A stretch of 64,000 nucleotides of DNA from Spinacia oleracea (taxonomy: Eukaryota; Streptophyta; Magnoliopsida; Caryophyllales; Amaranthaceae), in NCBI RefSeq assembly GCF_020520425.1, contig NC_079489.1, forward strand, positions 14,966,001 to 15,030,000, written 5' to 3'. The translations under genes and the position numbers were made by a program. Of the stretch, positions 56,814 to 64,000 are shown piece by piece (positions within the stretch are counted from its first letter, which is position 1; each line of letters opens with the position of its first letter). The notes beneath the pieces were generated by a model. The model was given only the letters and a program-made list of their open reading frames with translations, was not told where the DNA came from and did no database searches.

Positions 56814-59800
56814 TTAATTTTTTGACAAGTCGTGGCAACTAAGGAGGTCTTTGGTGAAAATTGGGTTGCGTGAAACATTGTCTTGGTAAACCTGAGTGCT
56901 AGTATTTCCTACAAAGCACTGATTACCTTGAAACACATTATTGCTTGTGTGTTGGTAATTTGGATTATCTATGTGTCCTTGTAACGTATGATTTCCATGG
57001 ACTTGATAATTCTGGTTTACGCCCGGCATGCACTGATTTCCAGAACCTTGGAAAGTTCCAGCAACATTACTGGTAAAATACCGTAGGGAGCCTGCGTTCT
57101 GCGATACTTGCAAGGCATTCAAGTTTTGCGGCATTTGAGGTAATGGACGCACGCATTGGATTTGTGACATTTGAACTCCGCCTTGGTTTTGAGAAATTTG
57201 GGACAGTTGCACACCACTCATGTTCTGTGACAAAACCATCTGACATGGATCTTGAGAGAGCATTACATCCTCTTGGGACATACGAATCCCCCCCACTGAC
57301 ATGCGGATTTGTTGTTGTTCCACTGGAAACAAATTTGTAGCAACGCCTCCACAAACTCTACCGGATGGCTGCTGCTACATGTCACAGAATCAGTTTACAC
57401 CAAAACAGACTACACACAAAAGAAAATTCATATTAACATTACAATTCACCTGTAAGTTTTGAAGGGGAGCACCATTCATGAAATTGTGTTGCGGATATAA
57501 AATATGCCCACCAGGTTCCCGACCGTTCTGAACTCCTACGAGTTGTTGCAATTCACCTCCATTCCCGCGAAGCTGACCATGCATACCCTGAAACCATAAA
57601 CCACAACAAACATTATACTCTGTACACACTCCACAATGTTGACAAATTTATAACAGAATTGGATGAGGATAAATCAGCTCACAATTTGGTTGGACCCCCA
57701 TCGAGGATGGTAGTTGTTCTGTATACAACCTTGATTATTTTGGCCTGGTATGTTGGTATTCGCTAGACTCGGTCCAGGAACTTCTTCCGCAACAACGTCC
57801 TTATTTTTCCGTACTTGCTTTCTAGCAGGCTTTTTGATCTCACCGGCAGCAAGGAATCGTTTCTCACGAGTCCTGTGGGCCTTCACACCACCACGTGGAA
57901 CAGGATCCTTAACAACCACAGGTGGGGATAGAGATGGTGTATCCTCCCCGTAACTGTTGGGAGGTTTGTTAACAGACCCAGGAGTTAGAGGAGCATCGCT
58001 GCTCTTTCTGTTGCCAACAGAAGCAGCACCACCGCCTTCGTTATCGCCCACTGCTGATGTAAGTACATCGCTCTCATCCAAACGTAGCACAGTTTTCTGA
58101 ATCATCTCAATAACAATGTCCATTTTTTGCTCTGCGAGGGAACCACGCAGAGCAACCGGTTCTATGGCATTCATAATTTTGTCGTATCTCTTAACTTCCT
58201 CAGTCTTCTCTGGATCATGATACGCAACCTTGACAAGGGTGTGCTTACGTTGGATATCTTTCCTCCAACGATCAACAATATAAGCGGCAGGTACTGTTTC
58301 CACATTCTCCACGTCCAGTACCTTGATTATATGTCGGCACACTATGCCATGGCACTCAAAGTGTTTGCAATCACACTTCGCAACTGACGTTTCTTTGTTG
58401 AAGAGTACAACATATGTACGCTTTCTACCAGACAAGGATATTTCCTTCTTCAGAAACTTGGACCACACCCACACTTTGTCTGATAAAAGGTGTTCCACCT
58501 CCACGTCAGAAATCAGTTTCGAACTTATGGGGGAAACATAGCATACGCGCATGCACTGTAGCTGAACTTCAACAAACTTCGCGTCCGTGTATATCTTCTG
58601 AAACTTTCTTTCCACAGCAAACTCACCCACTAACGGTCTACTGAAACGACTACAGTTCACATCCGCAGCTCTTTCATCATTCGCCCTACTTTCCATTGCC
58701 TTGCAATATCTTGGAGCAAACTGATACAACCTCGTGTTCTTCTTCAAGTAGCCGTCGAAAAAACTATTTATGCTCTCCACCCTTTGAGTAGTCTGCATAC
58801 CTGCCCAAAATATATGTTTCACATAAGCCGGTATCCACATTTCTCTCTGGTTGTACAAACCTGCCAGGGATCCAAAATGTAAGAGACAAACTCTGCATTT
58901 TCATAAATCACAATTTGAAGTACCAACTTCTTATATATATAAGGGAGTACAACAAAAATATGTACCAAACAACACAAATAACGGAGTTTGGTACATCTAC
59001 TTAGCACATGAAATTCAAAATTTTGGAAATTAACATACCTTCAAGCCACTTATAGCATTTCTTTGTCTCCTCCTTTGTGTCGAGTTTAAATGTTTTGATA
59101 GCAACCGCCCATTGCTCCTCAAACTCAACAGGAGTTAAACTATTGTATATGGCATTCTGTAACGCAACTTTTATTTGGGGAAAATCATTCAACGACCCTA
59201 GTTTCCGGCTAAACTTCTGCATTATGTGCCACATGCACCAGCGATGTCGAGTTTGTGGCATTGGCATTGCTATCCGAATCGCCTTCCTCATTGCAGCATC
59301 TTGGTCAGTCATCATTGCTGCTGGCGCTTTTCCCCCCATACAGGACAACCACGACCGAAACAACCACACAAATGTCTCTGCATCTTCGTGGGATAATAAA
59401 GCACATCCTAATAATATGGTCTGCCCATGGTGATTTACCCCAACAAAGTTCGAAAACGGCAACTCATACTTATTTGTGAGGTAGGTCGAGTCAAAGCAAA
59501 CCACATCCCCAAAATACTTATACGCTTCTCTACTACGAGCGTCAACCCACATAACGTCCCTCAACTTCCCTGATTTATCTACGCGGTGCAGATGGAAAAA
59601 ATTTTGGTTGTCCTTGGTCATTCTATCTAAATAGTTTATCATTGCCGCAGCATCTCCGTCTCTAAGCCTCAATCGCATCCTCTTATTCAAAATATTATGC
59701 ATATCTTTTTTGGTAAACCCAATATTCTCAACCCCGTTCCGTCTACCAGCTAAGTTGTTGAAAATCTGTGTAATTGGCGCCCCTGAATCATGATCATTTA

Positions 59801-61274
59801 CAATCTGATTTAAAATTGTATCAGTAATTTTCTTCACCCTATACATCGATATATGATTAGACTTTGTAGGTGTTGGATTGTGATTCACGTGTTCGTTTAC
59901 AACACTCTTCACCACCCAACTATTATCCTGCTCACGAGCACCATACAACATAGCAGGGCAATTACACTTTTTGGACTTCTTCTTCACAAGTGGATCCAAG
60001 GCCATACTCACTTTTTTCCCATTGACCATGCGCCTGTAAGTGGTTCTTCCGTAACACTCGCACCTCCACACATAAGTTTTTAGGGAATTTGATTTCCCAT
60101 TTTCTTGTTTTAATTTGGGACAACTTCTTCCCCCTACACAGACTACACCAAATCCTTGTTGTTCCCCATACAAACGGTAATAGTTATTCATACCTTCCCA
60201 ACTAGGAAATGACATTCCAACTACAGGGCTGGCTAATGCAGGGCCTTCTCTCCTCCTTGTAGGGGTTGTATACACTCCAGAAATATTTCCTTTCAATCCA
60301 CTACCTTGTCCTACATCATTACCCACACCTTCTCCTACTAATGAGTCATTTTCTTCTCCATCAACATCATTTTCAGCTTGATTTTCAGCATCAACATCAT
60401 TATCCTCTTTAAGGTCATCGTCATTACCCATGAAAACTTCCTCATTCAAATCTTCTCCCACATCCAGTTCCTCATCATAATCATCCCCACTATCATAATC
60501 ATAAGATTCATAACCACATTCATCTTCAGCGTCTTCTTCATCCACATTTCTGTATCCATTACCATTTTCATCGGCTAAATCTTCACCACTTTCATCGGCT
60601 AAATCATCACCACTTTCATCAACACCTTCACCACTTTCATCAGCTAAATCATCCCCACTTTCATCAACACCTTCATCACTAGATATATCACATTGTTCAC
60701 CCAACACTTGGAATGTCATTTCATCCAGTTCACTATCATCAGCCTTGGGGAACATGGAAGTTTAAGTTACCAACAGCACATCAAAATAATCTAATACCAA
60801 ATTCACATTGTTCACCCAATACAAACACTATACCAAATTGCAATATTCATAAAATTGATATGATTAAACAATACCAAATAAGTTAGATCATATTAATTTT
60901 CCTATACCAACTTACACTTTTTAATCAAGTTTGGTTTTACTTGGTACAAACACTGAAAATAATTTCCATCAAATTTAGAGCGTATAAATGTCATCATTAT
61001 TATATATTAGTTATCAATTCATTTACTCGTACACCAACGAAATGATTTTAATTAATGTTTCAACTATGTATGTACTAATTATCCCTAATAATACACATTT
61101 ACAGTTGCCCCAACCCTAAACCCTATTATTGATTAGTAATAACAATAATTAACAAGAAAGAACTGATGTAATATCTGTTGTGTATGGAAACATAAATATA
61201 ATTAATTTGTTCATCCATACCTGATTATCTAGCTGTAATCTTCTCCTTCCGCCGCCCACAGCGTCTTTCGCCAT
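56814..61274 (-). CDS. FAR1/FRS-like Mutator (MULE) transposase, five exons, open frame
   Basis: MULE transposases cut and join element ends in the nucleus; FHY3/FAR1 are domesticated relatives. By eye the exons are 61274-61221 (MAKDAVGGGRRRLQLDNQ), 60743-59039, 58860-57683, 57587-57450 and 57371-56814. All junctions keep frame, giving about 1210 residues without a stop. After a long Asp/Glu-rich N-terminus with DESGDDLADESGE repeats come: a FAR1-type DNA-binding domain (about 195-290, FPSWEGMNNYYRLYGEQQGF); a MULE transposase core (about 400-560, VVCFDSTYLTNKY, MMTDQDAAM, RHRWCMWHIMQKF); and a SWIM zinc finger (about 750, CDCKHFECHGIVCRH). A basic NLS-like region (KKPARKQVRKNKD) and a Gln/Asn/Met-rich tail with repeated MSQ/LSQ follow. 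D..D/E core residues are present, so activity is conceivable. It is the obvious candidate motor for a surrounding element. Confidence 0.88.
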
Positions 61275-61915
61275 TGATAACACAGAGTTCACTCACAGAA
61301 CGGTTATCGATAGATTTATTGAATTCGAGGAGACTAAATCAAGAGTTCCTCCATCGATTGTTTTGGGATTTTTTTGTGACAAACCCTCATCACGAATCTA
61401 AGGGAATTTGAGAAATTTGAGTTCCAGAAATGGTTGATTGTATCAGATTGATGAAGAAGAAGAATATGTGGATTACAATTCACCTTGTTTTTGCCGCCAA
61501 ACAATTGGACTGGAATTTTGGCGCTTTGGACGAAATTTTACTTCTCTCACTAACTTTGAGTTAGCGCCAGGTAATATCATGGTTTCCTTTTTTTTTTCTG
61601 TTGTTTTTGCCCCACTTTAAAGTTTATTATTATTATATTCTTGGTATAGTTTTTAAAGCCTCTAGTAGGTATAGTCCAAGACTTTCTCGTCTCCGATCCG
61701 TATATGATATGCTGTCTGTTTCATCTTCAGTTTCATCTTTACATAGCATGAAGGGAGCTGCAACAAGGTTCATAATTTTGGTTAGGTGACAATAATACAA
61801 TCAACTAAGATCTACCTTAATTTTTGGTTAAGGGCATCGTTAATGATCTACCTTAATTTTGGTTAAGGCCCTCGTTAATGATCTATCTTAATTTTTACTT
61901 TCCAATAATATAATA
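61275..61915. other. Upstream region of the transposase gene
   Basis: It probably contains the transposase promoter and leader. The segment near 61497-61590 has GC-containing blocks (TTTTGCCGCCAAAC, TTTTGGCGC, GTTAGCGCCAGG) that could be sub-terminal element sequence. I found no inverted partner near 32 or 36 kb. Confidence 0.35.
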
Positions 61916-62306
61916 CTACATCCGTTTCAAAAAGATCTTTACAGTTACTATTTGCACGGATTCCAATGCAATATTTAACTATTAATATATTCAATTACAT
62001 ATGTGAAAAAATTATAAAAATTTGATATTCTGAAAATATATCCCGAGACCAATCTAACAAGATCTTACATGTAACGTTTTGATGTACATAATGGTGAGAA
62101 TTTACGGTCAAAGTTTTTATACTTTGAACACATTTTCCAAAGTGTATAAAAATTTGATATTCTGAAAATATATCCCGAGACCAATCTAACAAGATCTTAC
62201 CTGTAACGTTTTGATGTACATAATGGTGAAAATTTACGGTCAAATTAAGTTTTTATACTTTAAACACATTTTTCAAAGTGTAAAGAACTTTCTAAAACGG
62301 AAGTAG
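61916..62306. mobile_element. Stowaway-type MITE with internal 132-base duplication
   Basis: The ends CTACATCCGTTTCAAAAAG and the inverse of TAAAACGGAAGTAG lie between TA dinucleotides (61914-61915, 62307-62308). Inside, a 132-base unit (anchor TTTGATATTCTGAAAATA at 62021 and 62153) is tandemly doubled. Confidence 0.8.
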
Positions 62307-62437
62307 TACTACCTTATTTTTAAGGTCCAATGACTACGGAGAAAAGAAGAATAAGATGTTATGCAAGTTATTTCAAGTACTTTTATATTTTGCAAAGTAA
62401 ATAGTATAACGACAGAAGACTACCCCTCTAATCACTA

Positions 62438-62754
62438 CTCCCTCCGTCCGTCCCATATTTATAGTTCCGTTTGAAAAAAAATATGGATTTTAAGAAAAAT
62501 TGAAGTACATGAAAAAGTGGAATAAATTACAAATGATTATTGAGTTGCATAAAAAAGTGGAATAGATTATATGGGAAAGAGAATATAGTACATAGGAAAG
62601 TGGAATATAGTAATGGGTTGAGATTTTCAATGCATTTTTAATTAATATAGTACATGAGAAATTGGAGAACCTTACTAGTCAAAATTAGAAACATGATTAT
62701 AATTTTGGAACATTCGATTTGAAAAACAGGACTATCATTTTGGAATAGAGGGAG
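62438..62754. mobile_element. Stowaway-type MITE
   Basis: The ends CTCCCTCCGTCCGTCCCATA and the inverse of TTTTGGAATAGAGGGAG are flanked by TA on both sides. 317 bases, non-coding. Confidence 0.85.
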
Positions 62755-62837
62755 TAATTAAATAGAGCTGGAAGTAAAAATATTTACCAGGCTTGAAAAG
62801 CCGAACTCGTTCCACCAGGAATTTGTTATTTCTTTGT

Positions 62838-63552
62838 TTACTGCAAACTGCTCTGAGTTTTGATGGACACACGTAAAGCAAAAGGATCACAAGCCTGAAT
62901 CAAAATATGTCTCTGCAGGGCAGTATTACCCATGTTTGCTCTTAACACATTCACAAATTCAAGTTTCAATCTCTGCACATAATAACAATTGTATGATAAG
63001 AACATTTATAATAATGACAGCATTAATAATAGTAATGATACAATATTACTACTCCGCAAAATACTACTTCCTCCATTCCGCAATAGATGCATCGTTTTTC
63101 TTTTAGACACTATTCATTAACTTCACGTCTACAAATCAAATTGAAGTAAACCAATTACTTTCTCCTTGTTATACTGCATAACGGCGAGCTGGGCCATTTG
63201 ACAAACAGTGGGATCATCAGTATCCAGTTCTGTATTACCTTGATAGCCACGCATGGGACGAAGAAAGAAATCATTTGTTTTTCGGTCCACTGAGGTATTT
63301 TTGAGTTTGCAGAGGGTGTGTCCCTTCTTTCGTTGAGGCGGAGGTGATTTTGGAATAGTTGTTGTTTTTCCTATTGTACTTCTTGGCATCCTTTAACAGA
63401 CTCTTCAAAGTGTTATAGTCATTACTTTGAATTCGATCCAAACGTTCAATTTCATTGGAATAATTGGCAATTTGATGCTCATCTATAATTTTGTCGAAGA
63501 TATATAGACGACGCGAATCCTCATATTCGAGGGATAAACGGTTACTGCTCAA
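62838..63552 (-). pseudogene. Cystatin-like gene, frame broken in exon 1
   Basis: The minus strand has an N-terminal part from the ATG at 63552 (MSSNRLSLEYEDSRRLYIFD through LKSLLKDAKK). A shifted frame from about 63389 then reads RPMRGYQGNTELD and DDPTVCQMAQLAVMQYNKEK up to a GTAATT donor at 63158. After an intron, 62972-62838 gives RLKLEFVNVLRANMG and LIQACDPFALRVSIKT before TAA. The helix LAVMQYNKE followed by LEFVNVLRAN matches the cystatin-related plant domain. The frame change between the two parts of exon 1 suggests a pseudogene or an unseen small intron. A copia LTR begins about 64 bases upstream of the ATG. Confidence 0.55.
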
Positions 63553-63615
63553 AGACGGCGAAAACCTCGTCTTTAAGCTTGAGTTAGGGACTTAGGGTTA
63601 CTGCTCAAAGATGAC

Positions 63616-63891
63616 TGACAAAATCTGGAAAGAGAAACAACAGGAAGAGAGAATTTTATGCTTTTCTTAATTGATGAAAAAACTGAATAATGATTATTAC
63701 AATGGTGCTTGCCTTTTATAGCTTAAACTAATTCTAGAAGCTACTAAAACTGTTACAACTAACTCCTAGAAATAAGGGAGCTACAATAACAGAATATGCC
63801 AGCATGGCAGCTCATGTGCATTACTTGTTTTGCACGAAATGATCTTATGCTCAAAGCTGAGTTAATGCAATGCTCGATCATAAGCTTAACA
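63616..63891 (-). repeat. 3' LTR of a copia element
   Basis: On the minus strand it starts TGTTAAGCTTATGATC right after a purine tract (GAGGGGGAC, 63900-63892). It has a TATAAAAGG box (63722-63714) and ends near TTTTGTCA. About 276 bases; the inner end is set by eye. Confidence 0.7.
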
Positions 63892-63946
63892 GTCCCCCTC
63901 AAGATGGAACATCACATGTTCCAATCTTGGATAGTAGTTGTTGAAA

Positions 63947-64000
63947 CTATGCAGAAGAAAGTGGTTTAGTAAACACATCTGCTAGCTGATTTTCAGTAGG
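63947..64000 (-). pseudogene. Copia pol 3' end (RNase H tail), partial
   Basis: The minus strand reads PTENQLADVFTKPLSSA and then TAG. This is the conserved end of Ty1/copia RNase H. In-frame codons beyond the TAG (FQQLLSKIGTCDVPS, then TGA) look like normal tail, so the TAG is probably a nonsense mutation. The element body continues beyond the window. Confidence 0.85.

Noticed and set aside
31900-61600. Terminal inverted repeats of a giant MULE
   Set aside because: I compared GC-containing blocks near 31.9-32.0, 36.4-36.9 and 61.4-61.6 kb in both orientations and saw no convincing inverted pair; boundaries are left open.
63271-63389. C-terminal extension of the 93-codon frame starting at 63552
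   Set aside because: The overlapping shifted frame carries the cystatin-like codons, so the tail of the first frame past about 63390 is probably out of frame.

Overview
The window is nuclear DNA of a flowering plant, very probably a dicot. It is AT-rich, split-gene DNA with GT..AG introns, a non-RD leucine-rich-repeat receptor kinase, FAR1-type Mutator transposase, plant-type LINE, Ty3/gypsy and Ty1/copia elements, and many Tourist- and Stowaway-type MITEs (ends CTCCCTCCGT, TA target duplications). The repeat style would fit the spinach/beet family, but that is a guess.

Layout. 0-2.4 kb: a terminal-inverted-repeat element filled with TTGTTC-type repeats, then unique DNA. 2.4-9.3 kb: the decayed remains of an XPD (TFIIH helicase) gene, interrupted after its last visible exon by a Tourist-like element that itself holds a 5'-truncated LINE and a Stowaway MITE. 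9.3-14.1 kb: small MITEs, tandem repeats and an MCTP-like 3' gene fragment. 14.1-27.5 kb: one LRR receptor-kinase pseudogene on the minus strand, from signal peptide to kinase, cut by a MULE-like MITE in the leader, a 4.2-kb non-coding LTR retrotransposon with near-identical LTRs, and a composite gypsy insertion whose gag and pol parts lie in opposite directions. 27.5-36.4 kb: gene-poor DNA with MITEs, minisatellites, LTR scraps and a divergent cystatin-like gene.

36.6-61.3 kb is the most unusual part. It holds a dense set of genes with TE-associated features: a 13-exon Ulp1/C48-type cysteine protease gene (one internal stop), three small minus-strand orphan genes, a GRF zinc-finger/membrane protein, three paralogous two-exon genes whose C-terminal part looks like the first ~100 residues of a LINE-type apurinic endonuclease, and a five-exon FAR1/MULE transposase gene with an apparently open frame. 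The non-coding DNA from about 40.2 to 60.9 kb is strewn with the heptamer TACCAAA on both strands, which sets it apart from the flanks. My working hypothesis is a very large Mutator-like element (or its remains) carrying a Ulp1 protease and a family of endonuclease-derived proteins. I could not find its terminal inverted repeats.

61.3-64 kb: two Stowaway MITEs, a second cystatin-like gene (frame-broken), and the 3' end of a minus-strand copia element running off the window. No tRNA, rRNA or CRISPR feature was seen. All exon boundaries were set by eye from frame continuity and GT/AG sites.
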